A DNA stretch of 64,000 nucleotides from Flammulina velutipes (Eukaryota; Basidiomycota; Agaricomycetes; Agaricales; Physalacriaceae): NCBI GenBank assembly GCA_011800155.1, contig CM022374.1, positions 1,550,001-1,614,000 of the forward strand, read 5' to 3'. The notes under the pieces are model-generated. The model was not told the DNA's origin and did no database searches. It saw only the letters and a list, made by a program, of their open reading frames with translations. Below, piece after piece: positions 1 through 11,897 of the stretch (positions are counted from its first letter, which is position 1; each line of letters begins with the position of its first letter). The position numbers and the translations under genes are program-made.

Positions 1-46
1 GAGGCCGAAGTATATGTCGTCGTCGTAGTATTCAGAATAAGAGCTA

Positions 47-481
47 TCAAAGTTCGTCAACAAAGTTCTTGAAACGAGCGACGTACACAGAGAATGCGCT
101 GCGCACGACAGGAACAGCGGTCTTCATCTCCCCAATATCCTCCAAGAACAACAGTGTATCCCAGTCGGACGACGTCTCCAGATTTTTGGGCCTCCTGCCC
201 TCCAAGCAGTCAAGCGAAATGGCCATCTGCCTCTGTACACGGTCAGCAGAAACAGCAGCTACTTCCCTCTCAGCCTCCTCAACTAAAACGAACTGCGCTC
301 GGGTGATAATGGGCGCAGGTCGGCGAGCCCTGACGTTAACGTCGAGAGAATTTTTGGTGGATAGCTCCTCTTTCCGAGCGTTCTTGACCTTGAGTCCGAG
401 CAAAGTGTTCTTGCGGCGAACCGAAGGAAGAGTCGGAGTAGGTTGGTTGATGCTAGTCTGGAAAACAGTGTGAGTGAACAT
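47..481 (-). CDS. hypothetical protein, about 144 aa
   Basis: This is a single-exon reading frame from ATG at 481 to TGA at 47-49. I recognise no domain. The N-terminal half is basic and polar (RRKNTLLGLKVKNARKEE), followed by a Glu/Val-rich stretch that is probably helical (FVLVEEAEREVAAVSADRV). The C-terminus is mixed hydrophobic and ends FKNFVDEL. I see no signal peptide or membrane segment. The frame stays open further upstream to an ATG at 628, but a TTTATAAA box at about 555-562 lies roughly 75 nt before the 481 ATG, which favours the shorter protein. Codon choice and an uninterrupted frame support a real gene. The function is unknown. Confidence 0.55.
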   Translation of the reverse strand: MFTHTVFQTSINQPTPTLPSVRRKNTLLGLKVKNARKEELSTKNSLDVNVRARRPAPIITRAQFVLVEEAEREVAAVSADRVQRQMAISLDCLEGRRPKNLETSSDWDTLLFLEDIGEMKTAVPVVRSAFSVYVARFKNFVDEL

Positions 482-931
482 TTTTAGGGGTGTGTAGGAT
501 GTGGGGGTGCAATCTAAGTGATAGCGGGAAGGAAAGAGAGTCAAAGGATGACTGGGTTTATAAACGGAAATCCTCGATCGTTGAGACATCCAAAAATAGA
601 CCAAGCTCGATCGTTGATACACCGCCACACCAAATGTGGTGCCTTGCTGAAGGTGACAATTCGCCTGTCGTAGATTCTACATCCATAGAGGTACGCCATA
701 GTAGTCGTCCTTGAGTAAATAGCCAAACGGCGGTAGGAAATGTATTGACGTCTCCGTGGGTCTTGGGCTCTTTTGGCGGTGATGCGTGACAAGGTTGGTC
801 GACTAGACATTACACAAGGTAGATAAAAAGAAGAAGTACTCAATGAGAGCTGTAAAATCCAAACGTTGACTGCAAACGCATCAGCATGGAGTCACATTGA
901 CTCACGTCGTGGCACATACCACTAGCAGTAA
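482..931. other. intergenic, promoter side of the 47-481 gene
   Basis: No coding frame here looks real. It holds the TATA-like TTTATAAA at about 555-562 for the leftward gene. The remainder is unassigned sequence running up to the 3' end of the F-box gene. Confidence 0.4.
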
Positions 932-2534
932 TCACATCGGCTCCCCATGACCAAAAAGAGTCCATCGATAACCCCAATGCACAGTGTATTTGAACCCGCC
1001 AATGCCTTCGAGGTCCCTCAATCTCTGGAACACCTGCTGGGTGTCCTTCGATAGCTGACAAGGATATCGTGCACACAACACGAGCTCCCGCAGACACCCA
1101 TCTCCCTGCACTCTCGATGCGACCATATCGACCAGGACTGGTTCCATGAACGCAGACACTTCTGGGACCTCGTTCAAGGAAACCGTCGAAAATGGGTCTG
1201 TTATGTCCGTCATTGGGTCTGTCATGTCACGAATGTACAACTCCTCCAGGTGTGGAGCAAGGCAGGTCAATGTCCGGTCATTGTCTACTACGAGTTCAGT
1301 ATACAAATCCGTGGCCATTTCCTTGCTGACGCAAAGGGACAGCACTCGCAGACGTGACGAGCAGCTCTGAATGACTGCTTGGATGGCAGGAAATGGATGT
1401 ACACCGATGTCCAGGATAAGAGTGTGGATTCGGCTGTCCGCAATAAATGTGTCCAGGCCGCGGCAAAGATATAGACGGAGATCGTCCCTTTGATAGCCAA
1501 GTTTGAGGCGCACAAATCGGAGACTCTCGAGGTTGGGACAACGCAACCGATTTCGGTAGAAGGGGTGATCCGGGGTAGAAAGTGTCAAGTGACGGAGGGA
1601 AGGGAGATCAATCGCCTCTGTCAATACGGGAAGTTGGTATGAGATGATGTGCGCTTCTTGTAGACAGGAGGCTAACTTGAATACAGAGAAGTCATCCCTA
1701 GTGATGCTGTCTCCAGTGAATTTGCGAATATGTGTCCAAGGAAGAGGGAAGCTGGCGAGGTTGATCCCTTCAATGTTCAATCGAGTTAGACGAGGAGCGT
1801 GGCGAAACAAGACTCTTGCCGGAGGATCTACAGAGACGTAGCTGGGCGCTTCCGCGTGTAGAGAAAATGATTCTAGAATTGGGAACTTGCCATCGCCGAA
1901 GAGGAGAAATTGCCAGGAAAATGGTATAAATCGATCATAGTTAACGGTGAGTTCGAAGGATGACAGGTGGTATTGGTGGGGATTCAAATGCAAGAGCATC
2001 ACCGCATAGTCATCCTCGAAGGCAGTGTATGCCACATGTAGTGGGCAAGAGCGCGTTCTTGAAAGGATTTCGTTCAGGAGACATTCTCGTCCATCCGTCC
2101 ATCCTCGTTTATCGGCGTTGTCCACAGTTATATTGGACCACATTTTCGGAGTGTCCAGAATGATGGCTCTCCATCTGCGGCAGACACGGCCCAGTACCCA
2201 TGTTGTACGACGCAGAACGTCGAGGGAGTCAATCGCCGTGTTATCAACAAGACAGAATATCTCAGATAGTATTTCGGTGGGAAGCGTGTCGGCGATACTA
2301 CGCTGTGTTTCTAGAGCGCGACTGTGGAGTCTTTGACGTGACCGACGCAGAGCGAAGAGTTGGGAAAGTGAACGACGTTTCTTTTTCTTGTAAACGCTCC
2401 GAAGATGCTTTATATTGTTCGCGTGGAAGAGGATACGTGCATCTAATCTGGCCAGGAGGTTTGAGCTATCCTGCCAAAAGGGAGATGAGTATCAGAAAGA
2501 CGAAGAAATGGGTAGGACAACATACGGTATCCAT
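932..2534 (-). CDS. F-box / leucine-rich-repeat-like protein
   Basis: This is a substrate-recognition type F-box protein, expected to act as an SCF ubiquitin-ligase adaptor. The long frame of 932-2470 has no ATG before the F-box. A 9-nt first exon (ATGGATACC, 2526-2534) joined across a GTATGT...CAG intron (2471-2525) gives a clean start, MDT-DSSNLLARLDARIL, and a protein of about 515 aa. A basic stretch (VYKKKKRRSLSQL) is followed by the F-box: LPTEILSEIFCLVD, then VCRRWRAIILDTPKMWSNI, the usual fungal pattern. The remaining 400 residues resemble the irregular LRR-like C-terminus of agaricomycete F-box families (LPSLRHLTL, CPNLESLRFV, SRLRVLSLCVS). The target is unknown. A decayed partial copy lies at 45354-46070. 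Confidence 0.85.
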
Positions 2535-2625
2535 ACTCAGTCTGATGATGGTCAGAGTCTAACAAGTGTCCAATAGAGCCAATAGTGTTCTCGGCAATAC
2601 CCGATCGCACTTGCTCTTGACCACC
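2535..2625. promoter_or_regulatory. very short shared divergent promoter
   Basis: Only 91 bp separate the two start codons of the F-box gene (minus) and the Gly/Met-rich gene (plus). Both promoters and 5' leaders must overlap here or extend into the neighbouring gene. I see no clear TATA box. Confidence 0.45.
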
Positions 2626-3751
2626 ATGGCACCGGGACGGAAAGTCAAGACGCTGAGGGTGAGTGTTCCCCGACACAACTCGCAGGCGCTGGGCTCCAAG
2701 ATGGCCGCAGAAATACGCAGAGTGGCGCGCGAAAAAGAACAGAGAGTAGATATTGGAGGAAACCCGTCTGATGAAGCCGTTGTACGTTCCCATTGACTAT
2801 TCCTATCACATCTAACTCCTCCCCAAGGAAAGTGCATCTGAATGGAACTCTCTACTGCTCACTGCGCGCGCCGACCGAGGCCCCCAATTCGATATCGGAA
2901 CACAGATGTGGCACATGGACGAGCATTCAGACTTGTACTACGATCCTACTGTCCTCCTTGACTTGACGAAACCGACACCCCCAACGCCTCCGCCGCCTCC
3001 TCCCCGTGCCCAGCCACCTCCATTGCACCTCAGCTCAAACCCACACCATCCTCCGCCTCAACAAAATGCGCATCCACGGTACCCACCTGCACCATCACCA
3101 GCGCACCACCAACGAGCGCCACCGCCCGTCAACTATCCGTATCCAAACCGAGGGCCTCCTCCTCCTGGTAACTTCCAGCGTGGCGGACCCGGCCCCATGG
3201 ACATGCACGGCGGGCCCATGGGCCCAAGACCCGACATGGGAATGGGTGGTGGCGGTGGCGGAATGGGAATGGGCATGGGCATGGGAGGTGGCGCTATGGG
3301 TATGGCAGGGCCTGGTCCAGGAATGGGCGGAATGGGAATGGGTGGCGGTATGACTGCTGCACTGCCAAATATGGGAGGAATGGGCGGGATGGGACAGCGG
3401 GGAATGGGTATGGACGGAATGGGTATGGGTGGTATGCAGAATATGGGTGGTCCGATGCCTGGTGGGATGGGTGGTGGAGGGATGGGCGGCGGAGGGATGG
3501 GCGGGCCGATGCCAGGCGCGATGGGCGGGCCAATGGCTGGCGGGATGGGTAACATGGGCATGGGAGGCAACATGGGCATGGGAGGAGGTAATATGGGCAT
3601 GGGAGGGGGGAATATAGGTATGGGAGGAGGGAATATGGGCATGGGAGTTGGAAATATGGGCATGGGCGGGATGGGTAGTGGCGGGATGGGTGGTGGCGGA
3701 ATGAATTCACCAGCGCCGCTTGGTGGAATGGATCCTCGTTTCATGCACTAG
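2626..3751 (+). CDS. Pro-rich and Gly/Met-repeat protein
   Basis: The start is in a good context (CCACCATGG). Exon 1 is 2626-2781 and is joined in frame to exon 2 (2828-3751) over a 46-nt GTACGT...AAG intron, giving about 359 aa. The first 100 residues are a soluble, charged segment (MAPGRKVKTLR, AAEIRRVAREKEQRV, then MWHMDEHSDLYYDPTVLLDL). A Pro-rich linker with poly-Pro runs follows (about residues 105-180). The last 180 residues are an almost pure GMGGM/NMGMGGG repeat. No enzyme domain is visible. Such Gly/Met tracts are low-complexity and often occur in RNA-granule or structural proteins, but that role is inference. The opposite strand of the repeat also stays open as a Pro/Ile-rich frame, which is a shadow. 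Confidence 0.7.
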
Positions 3752-5046
3752 CGATGGGCTATATTGATTGCTTTGTCTATCTGTAATTTATGTATAGTAC
3801 ATTTGTTTTCATGGAGAAGAATTGAACAGCTCCTTTCAGAAGCGCTCGCTAAAACTCCATGGGAGTCGGACAGCCACACTACATGCTGTAGATATGACTC
3901 AAAGAAACATCAAAATCAGTATAGTAATGCCATCAAGAACATTTATGAGGCCGACGCCACATCGGGACGCGGACCGGCCCGTGGGAATGTCATGTTGTGG
4001 CCACTGGTGCATAGCACAGTACCTTGTCCATCACTCATCAACACTGGTGAGAATTCCTTCTATTTTCCCGGTCAACGAAGCTTCAAGGTGGCTATGTATT
4101 CCGCTCATGCACCTTCCCGTTGGCCACTTCTCTGGGCCCAGGCCTCCGAGTCCACAATTGACTTCACTAGCATGTACGACTTCAGACATACTATCGAGCG
4201 TTTAACACAGTGACTCAACACATTGATCATCTTTTCACGCTTTCATTGCTTTGATTCTCACTACACCATTCGATGTGTGGCCAGAAACCGCCGAGGCAGG
4301 CATCCTGACTCTTGAGGCGCTCAACGTCTTCTTCTTGTTCTTTTTTGTCCCTTTTGGCACTACAACACGAGGCGGCCCGTGTCGGTACCGCTCAATAGTA
4401 CCCACGATCTACAGCCTTAACCCGTCCCCGAGAGGAGTATAAAAGCCAGCGAGATGTTGTTATTATTCTTCCAACCGTCCAGTCTCGTGTCATCTTTGTC
4501 TGTGTCCTGCTACTGTCCTTTGCTTTCTTGGACAAAGAGGCGCTATCTCTTGATGCTCTGCCTACTAGAATAGCTCCTGCCCTTGGTCAAGATATTCACT
4601 CACCTGTGGCGCGGCACACCATAATCAATGTCTCTCATCCCTAGCTTTACCTCTAATCTCAGGACTCTGGGTCGTTCTATACGTCTCTCTTTTCTGCATG
4701 GTTTTGACGTCTATTCTTGCATCTCACCACATTATCTCAGTTTACGCCACGTCGCCACTCGAACGCCACAGCTTGTAAGCTTTCCCAACTGGCTCTGAAC
4801 AGTCTCTACGCACGCCTCTTGGGATCTCAGACGTCATTTCTCCTTATACCTCTATCGTTCTTAGCTTCATTCTTACAGACTGGACGGTTCCCGGGGAAGG
4901 GCATCCATATGTCCTCGTGCACCCTTGTCGTGGGCCCCGGGCTTAGGTTAGACTATAAACGTCGAGCCGACCAATCGCACGTTAAAAAATCCTTTCTGTT
5001 CGACTTCAAGGTCTACTTTCAAGTTTTTGTCTACGGCCCTGTTCCC
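3752..5046. other. 1.3-kb region without a convincing gene
   Basis: Short frames exist on both strands but none shows a known family or a coherent spliced protein. The only strong signal is a TATA box at 4438-4444 facing right. It is followed by small frames at 4454-4573 (39 codons, Leu-rich) and 4629-4799 (56 codons). The stretch is pyrimidine-rich on the plus strand, as 5' leaders often are. Confidence 0.35.
4438..4444 (+). promoter_or_regulatory. TATA box with no clear gene downstream
   Basis: TATAAAA sits in a good context (GGAGTATAAAAGCC) and is followed by a CT-rich leader-like stretch, as in strong fungal promoters. No sizeable gene follows on this strand. The only converging gene is the aldo/keto reductase, which ends at 5047. 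Confidence 0.4.
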
Positions 5047-6478
5047 TTACCACCCCAACTGCTCATACGTCCAACCATACACCTGCTTATGCACCTCGTC
5101 CCTCTTGTTCGATATCCTTTCGTTGCGATCGAGCTGGTTGATCTTCTCCATATCTTCACTTGAAAGGGTCGGGATCTGTCATGGGGCGATGAGACGGTGG
5201 AGGGAAGAGGGAAGATGAAGTAATCACTTGGAGGTTCTCTCTCTGCCTTTGAGGATTGACACTTTTGGGTATGACGACCGTCCCGCGGGCGATGTGCCAT
5301 GCGAGGATGACTTGCGTGGGTGTTACGCCGGGGTATTGGGAGGAGATGGGGGCGAGGGCGGGGTCTTGGCGGACGACGCCTCGGCCTGAATCGGTTGGTC
5401 AACGTGATACAGGAGATAGTACGGGTCGCATACCTCCAGGTGCGTACGCCACGACGACGATCCCCTTGGACTTGCAATATTCCAAAAGGTCATTTTGTGC
5501 TAGATATGGATGCAATCTAGGTGCTCGCTGGTTACTATGATATAAACTGGACGGAGGACCACATACTCGACTTGGTTAACGGCTGGGACGATCTCGGTCT
5601 CGGGGGATGCCAATAACTCTTCCAACCTACCAGTGGTGGAGATGATCATGATAAGACATATATCATGCGACCGTGACTTACGTCTTGACAGAAAAGTTGC
5701 TAACACCAATGGCTCTGCACTTGCCGGCGCGGTAGGCCGCTTCGAGGTGTTTCCACGAGGATATAAAGTTGTATTCTGTTGTAAGCTTGTAGCTCCCGTC
5801 TGCGTTCTGGGGGAGGTTTCCTTCTGGGCGGGGGTCAATTCACTGATGATGTGCCGTGACGAGAAAGGCGCACCGTTGGGGACGGCACATTGAGGGAAAT
5901 GCAGGAGATACTAAGGCTTTGAATTCGGTGCTGGGGGAGATTGAGAATCGGAGAGGTTCTCACCAAATCAACGTATGAGGTCCCAAGTGCGAGTAGACTC
6001 TCATCGATGGCTTCTGGGACGCGGTTATGCATCGTCCAGCTGGACTTGTCTCAGCGATGGAAATTAGAAGGAACGAGAGTGTATCAACTTTAGTTTTGTG
6101 GTGATGAAGAATTCTTCTCGGGGAACACCACTTTGTGATATGGCGGACGCGATATCGTTCTCGGTACCTGCACGTACAGTTAGTCGAGGATTACTGTAGA
6201 AGTTTATACGAACCGTAGATTTGCGCAGTGTCGATGTGTCGATACCCGGCCTGGGGAAGATGAGATCTGAGAGTATCAGTGGATACAATTAACTTGAACT
6301 TGCTTCGATGGCGGTAAGGATCCAGTCCTTTGTTTGCAATTCATCAGACGGGGTCGCCCCAGTGCCTTTCGTGTTATGAGAACGGGCGGAGATTGGAAAT
6401 GAGATGCGCCACACCTATCATTGGCATAGAGGCGCCGGTGTTTAGGACGACAGTGGGGACAGTAGAGGTAGAAGACAT
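5047..6478 (-). CDS. aldo/keto reductase (AKR)
   Basis: This is a cytosolic NADPH-dependent carbonyl/aldehyde reductase of the AKR (TIM-barrel) superfamily. Many small exons give a complete protein. It runs from the start MSSTSTVPTVVLNTGA..MPMIG through GYRHIDTAQIYGTENDI (catalytic Asp and Tyr), REEFFITTKL (Lys) and YVDLYLLHFPQ (His), so the whole D-Y-K-H tetrad is present. Next come AAYRAGKCRAIGVSNFS, PAVNQVE..QHPYL and the cofactor-binding stretch VVIPKSVNPQRQRENL. The C-terminus is VYGWTYEQLGW with TAA at 5047-5049. Most introns can be placed at GT-AG pairs that keep these motifs in frame. The natural substrate cannot be read from sequence. Confidence 0.88.
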
Positions 6479-6862
6479 GGAGGCAAATTCAAAGGACGAT
6501 ACGAGTGATCGGCTCGGACGGAGAGATTTTATGTCTTCCAGGCCCTGATGCTATGCAAATTCGCGACCTTGTGTGCATCTAGTACATCAGTCACCCAGTG
6601 GTGCCACTGGTATGTAGGTACCCGTAGGCAATCGCGGGTTTACATACCAGCGGCAGGTCAAATTGTACGGTGCTATTTAGAGCCTGTGATGCATAACAGG
6701 AAACTGAATGACCTGGTTGTGGCGCACCATAACACAAAAGCTGTCCTTGATGAAATATGCGGCAGTGTCGGATAAAATGATACTTGAAAGTGGCGGTACA
6801 TACTAGTTCGAATCTACGGTCCGATGGAGTGATCCCTGCTTTACTTTGAACGGTCACGGTCA
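6479..6862. other. divergent promoter, AKR / RING gene
   Basis: A 384-bp gap lies between two divergent starts. No TATA box stands out and no coding frame is convincing. Confidence 0.4.
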
Positions 6863-8407
6863 ATGCCGACATCGACGACACAGGATGCCACCAACGACGC
6901 AGAGCCAGACGCGTGTTCAATCTGTCTGCACGCCTTCAACGACCGTACCATAATCCCCACCTGCGCGCACGAATTCTGCTTTGACTGTATCCTCGAATGG
7001 ACAGGTATGTCGGCTAAGCCACCTTTACTGCATGTATTGACATCGAGACAACAGAACAGTCGCGAAAATGCCCACTATGCAACCAGGAAATCGGGGAATA
7101 TCTCATACATCGCATACGCGGCAAGTACGACTATCAGAGGCGCTATATCGTCGTCCAGGATGCGCACACAGCGCCCGGGCCTTCGAGGCGCGTACGGCGG
7201 GAGCGCGTCCACCGGGAAGAGGCAGACAGACTGGAGCAGTCCATTGAGATGCGGCGCGCGGTGTACGACTGGGTATTGTACGCAAAGGTATGTCCTCTAC
7301 TTGCAAGCTACTCCTCTTCTCTAACCAATTGCAGCACGTAGCATCCAATGCATTTACCAAGTACAGACCATACCCTACCCCAGCCCAGTTCTCTGCATCC
7401 CCAGATCTCATCAGGCGGACGACCATGTTTCTACGCAGAGAACTGCGTGTGTGGCCCAACCTGGATGTCGAGGTGAGTGCAGACCACCCTTGTTTGCAGA
7501 GTAAACTAACAGAAAATTACAGTTCCTCACGACGTTCACGATATCCATCATAAAGTCCATCGACATCCGCTCCCAAAGCGCCGTAAAGCTCATCGCAGAA
7601 TTCCTCGATCCGGACGGAGGGCAGGACAACGCAGAGCACTTTGCGCATGGTACGTTCCACCTGCGCTGTATTTCTCATTTCTCACATTACCCAGAGGTCT
7701 ACACATACGTCCGCTCCCCATTCAACGATCTTTTCGTCTACGACACCGTCGTGCAGTACGACGACCCTCCCGAGAGGGACTCTCGTTGGATTCAACCAAT
7801 ACCCACATCTCCAAGACAAAGATCCAGGTCGCCTCGAAGACGTTCCCGCTCTCACTCCCCTACTCGTAAGCGAACACCCCGGTCGGACACATCATGGTCG
7901 CCCTCTGGCCGTACATACCCAAGTACCCGTATACATTCCCCCAAAGGCAAGGAGAAGGCGCCGTCACCTAAAAGGCAGAAGAGGACGTCGTCGCCACATA
8001 CCCGGAGGAGATCCTCGTCACCGCACCTGCCTCTTCCTCTAGACCTAGATACACCGCCTCTTCCTCCAGACACGCCCCCTCTCCCTCTCCCGGACCGCCC
8101 AAAACGTCCCCCGCGCAGCGCACTGGAGTCACTTCACGCCCATCTCAAGGTCAAGGGCAAGGGGAGGGAAGATCCCCTTCCCGTTCAGCCTCCAACCCCA
8201 ACAACAACATCGCAAAGTCAAGGATCAGCTTCGAAACAGGAAGATCTAAGAAAACGACTCTTGGCTTTGAAAGCGCAGACGACGGACCAAGGAACCGAGA
8301 CGGAACGCGGTTTGAAGGCCTCGGGGAGCGAGATGAAGGAAAAATCGTTGAGGCTGCGCGCGCGGTTGGCTGCTGAGAAGAGAAAATACCATGAACCGGA
8401 GGCTTGA
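6863..8407 (+). CDS. RING-finger E3 ligase, Topors-like
   Basis: The N-terminus carries a C3HC4 RING: CSICL at about residue 18, PTCAHEFCFDCILEW, then KCPLC after the first intron, so all eight zinc ligands are present. IGEYLIHRIRGKYDYQRR directly follows, and a conserved helical middle region includes SAVKLIAEFLDPDGG. Both match the Topors (topoisomerase-I-binding RING protein) layout. From about residue 260 the protein is disordered and Arg/Ser-rich (SPRRRSRSHSPTRKR) with Pro/Leu stretches, ending in a charged helix (LRARLAAEKRKYHEPEA). Topors proteins are nuclear ubiquitin and SUMO E3 ligases. The RS region fits a nuclear location. The start at 6863 puts the RING near the N-terminus, as expected. 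Confidence 0.85.
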
Positions 8408-8718
8408 ATCTTCGATTTGCGGGGCGAGGTGTATATATGTAGACGTGACTGTAATGTAGGTCAGAGAAGAGTTTCTTGACGTCGAACGTTCCTCCGACCA
8501 GGAGCTCACAAGTCATTCTACGAGGTGTATATCACCAAACGACGTGAAAGCGCCTTCCTAGTCACAGCTCAAGACGACAGCCAACGACATATCCATGTCA
8601 TTCGAGATAAAATCAACAACAACAATGACAGCATTCACGACAAAGCCAAAGCGTCAGTAAACTATGATACTCCGCAAAATAAACCATCTTCCGCCCGTCC
8701 AACCTTTCATCCTCATCC
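8408..8718. other. convergent 3' intergenic region
   Basis: About 310 bp lie between two convergent genes. I see no gene here. It is an expected place for both 3' UTRs. Confidence 0.4.
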
Positions 8719-11700
8719 TCACGCGTGGCCGCCCATCTGCTGTTGGCCCGGCCCTCCATCATAGCCATGGGGAGGTCCGTTGGGTGGTGGCGGCGGCATC
8801 ATCATCTGGTAGGGTACTGCATGCTGTACTGTTAACAAGTCAGGTCAGTTACGTAAAAAGAGAGATAAGGTAGATCCAGCTTACGTTGTGGACTCTGGTG
8901 ATAGTACGAGTGAGCGTGTTGAGGGATAGGTGTAGGTGGCATCGACTGTCGAGGGCCGGCTCCATTAGCAGGGGACGGATATGTTCCAGGCGGAGCCTGC
9001 ATATACGCTTGGGCTAAAAGCATTCAATTAGCTAACTGTCAGCATCGCAAAAGAAAACTAGACTTACGAGGCATCTGGCCCATACCAGGAGGGGCATACA
9101 TGGCTGGAAAAACGATCAGCACCCATCCGCTCATATACCAGAAATCTGACGCGTACCATTTGGAGGCATGCCGGGAGGGTACATAGGTTGCATAAATGGA
9201 CCAGGCATATAAGCACCTGGCGGTCCGGGCGCCATTCCAGGCATCATAGGCTACACAAACATGCTCAATATCAAGCAAAAATTCCAGCAAAAAAAACACG
9301 AACTTGACCAGGGTATCCATAGGGAGGGTAGAAGACATATCCGCGAGCAGCTGCCTGGGCAGCAGTATCCTCTTCATAGGAGGGAGGCGGCATGGGAGGA
9401 GGCATAGGTGGCATCATGTGCGGAGAGTGTTGCGGCTGGGGATGTTGCGGAACTGGGTACATTTGCATGTACCGCTTTCCACTGTATGGCCATTGAGGAG
9501 CTATACAAATATAAGCGCCTTCTCCAAAGCGCGCGTCTAGTTCACTCACCGATATTGGTAGCCAGAGCAAAGACGTTATGCTTGAACGGATTGAAATCGT
9601 CCTTGATGCTCACAGCCGGGCTTTTCTTGATAACCCGCGTACCGAAGAAGACGTTGTTCGATATCGTACCCTGATAGAAGAAGAAAGTCGTAAGCCGAGG
9701 ACTTGGGAAACACATGGTCAAAACTGACTTCTTTTGGTTTAGGCGAGGCTGCCTCGACGCTAGGCTTGGGAGAAGGTGTGTTCTTCAAAGGCTTTAGTCC
9801 AAAAGCAACCTCACATATAAGAAAAAAATGCTGACGGGAGTGAAAGCGCTCGCCTTAGGGTTCGGTCTGAAGGATGACGCGTTTACATTCAAACGTGCAG
9901 ATGGTGAGCTTGGTGCTTTTAATGGTGCGGACGACGTAGACGATGGGGCGCTGGGGCCACCTGGAGCGCCACCATTCGTAGCCTTTCCTGTACCAGCCGA
10001 TTGAGTGGCAGGAGCACCAATCTTGCGAGACCCTTTGAACGGAGGAATCGCCTGGATGACCATACTGATCTTCTTGCCGTCTCCAGGTTTGGTGGTCGCA
10101 GCGCCTGGTTTCTGCGCCGAAGGTGCGGCAGCAGCAGCGACAGCCGTCGTCTTTGCACCATTTGCAACTATCTTGCGGTTAGCTTCAGCGACGTTGACAG
10201 CTTTACCACCCTGTGCACGAGGTGCAGCAGCAGGAGTCGTTGAACCAATGGTGCGCGCCTGGGAAGAGGCGGCGTCCTTGGTAGCCTTTTCCTTGATCTG
10301 CTTCTGCTTCTCTTCATCTTTGGCCAAGATGGGCACGAGATCTTCAGGAATAGGTTTGTTGAGCTGCGAAAATGCGGTTAGATACATTAGAAGGGAAGAG
10401 AAGAGACAAACTTTGAAGCTTTGACTGAACTTGACGAGGTCCGCCATGCGTTTATCCATCTCGCCTTTGAGTAATGCTTGTCTCTTCTGAGCAAGACGCT
10501 GTTTCTCGCTTGTAACAAAGTCGCGGAAGGCAGGTACTGCATCGGCGGGAGGCTGCGGGAAAGTCAGAACGGAGAAGGGCAGCAACGTGCAGAACGCACC
10601 TTGGCAGCACCAGACGGCGCAGGCGACGAGCCCTTCGATGACGAAGGGGGCGATTGAGTTGAAGAGGGCACCGATGTTCCATCGGGTCCATTGACAGCCA
10701 CCTTGGGCACACCGCCCTTGGTCGCGATGGCAGCAGGGGGTGCGTCTGCGGGGCCATCTCCTTTCCGAGCACCTGGAGGGACGTATGCATTTTGCCCACG
10801 GACGACAGCGCCATATCTGCAGAAGCTTGCGTCAATCAACAGTGATGTACCGTGATAATTAAGCTTACTTGTCCTCCTCGTTGACGCCGCTGTCATCGCC
10901 TTGCTGATTGCGTTCTTCAGCAATGTGGGGATTGTTTGACGTGGTCTAAAGAGGAACTTAGACTCCGAGGGAACTGAGTGCGCGCAAGTATACATACGCC
11001 GATGATCTCGTTTGCAATCTTCTGAGCTTTGCGCTCTCGTTCCTTGTAGTCTGCAGTAGAGCGATCCAGCTTGGTGGTGTAAAGCTCCTCATCGAAGCTA
11101 GTCTTGACGCCAAAGAGATTTTCGTTGACTGAGAATTGGTCCCACGAGGTGGTGTTGGTTGAGCCGGGACCAAAGGTAACGTCGTCCCCCAAGCCCGAGC
11201 CAGGGGGTGCGGCAGCATCTGGCTGCCACGCTTGGAGTTCGCGCTCGCGTCCGGCGCCCTTGCGCGCACTGATGTCCGTGTCGGTGCGGAAGGCTGTATT
11301 GAGAGATATGGATACAAGGAGATATGCACTGCATCGAGAGACTCACAATCGCCGTTGGCAGCAGTGGGCTTAGCGTCTGCCGGGCCAGATGCCCATGTAT
11401 CAATGTTGGTGGAGGCAATGAAGACAGAGTCCTTGAGGGGTGAGCCTGCTGTGGAGATTTCCTTGACATCCTTGAGGGTGAGCCCCATGGTGTCGCCCTC
11501 GCCGTTGGTGGAGGCAATAACGCCTTCGTAGCGAATAGAAGTCTTTGTCGTGAGGGTAATGGTCGTGCCCTTGCGGGGTATAAGTAGATTGTATGTGAAT
11601 GGCGGCATGCACGTACCGTCAACCCTGACAGAGAACGCAGGACAGGATCCTCGGGACGAACAACGCCATTTCCTTGCGCCTGTGGTGGCTGAAACGCTGC

Positions 11701-11897
11701 TTGAGGAGTGCTCGGCTGCGCGTTTGGTTTGCTAGTCGACGCGGAAAACGTTGGAGAGGCGCGCGCGCCTGTTCCCCAAGCATTTCTGGCGTAGCAATTT
11801 AGCCTCGACGTCGTCTGCGACGACAATGAACGCACCTGGTCGGCTCCGGGCCTCCTCCTTTGCGCATTGGTTTTGCCTGGCGTGCAGTGGTAGCCAT
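8719..11897 (-). CDS. PBP1: ataxin-2 / Pbp1 homologue
   Basis: This gene encodes an RNA-metabolism protein of stress granules. The start is ATGGCTACCACTGCACGCCA at 11897. After a short disordered leader comes the Lsm (SM-ATX) domain: GTTITLTTKTSIRYEGVIAS, GLTLKDVKEIS, DSVFIASTNIDTW. The LsmAD region follows (FGVKTSFDEELYTTKLDRST, then KAQKIANEI). The middle is long, disordered and rich in Ala/Pro/Ser/Lys. A stretch resembling fungal Pbp1 C-termini (VSIKDDFNPFKHNVFALA) precedes a Pro/Met/Tyr-rich tail ending GQQQMGGHA. I saw no clear PAM2 motif. At least nine introns are needed, some in the tail. The Lsm and LsmAD domains make the assignment firm. Confidence 0.88.

Noticed and set aside
2659..2685. 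Possible 27-nt GT-AG intron in exon 1 of the Gly/Met gene
   Set aside because: It is far below a workable intron length. The stretch reads through in frame as nine codons.
3133..3744. Open 203-codon Pro/Ile-rich frame on the minus strand
   Set aside because: It is the antisense shadow of the Gly/Met repeat (GGN/ATG codons read backwards as Pro and Ile). No start context or splicing supports it.
4251..4442. Possible last exon on the minus strand rich in Lys/Glu (KKEQEEDVERLK)
   Set aside because: About 50 codons with no start, no acceptor that joins it to another exon and no family. Too weak to annotate.
6591..6920. 109-codon minus-strand frame before the RING gene
   Set aside because: It overlaps the start of the Topors-like gene and shows no family resemblance or plausible promoter.
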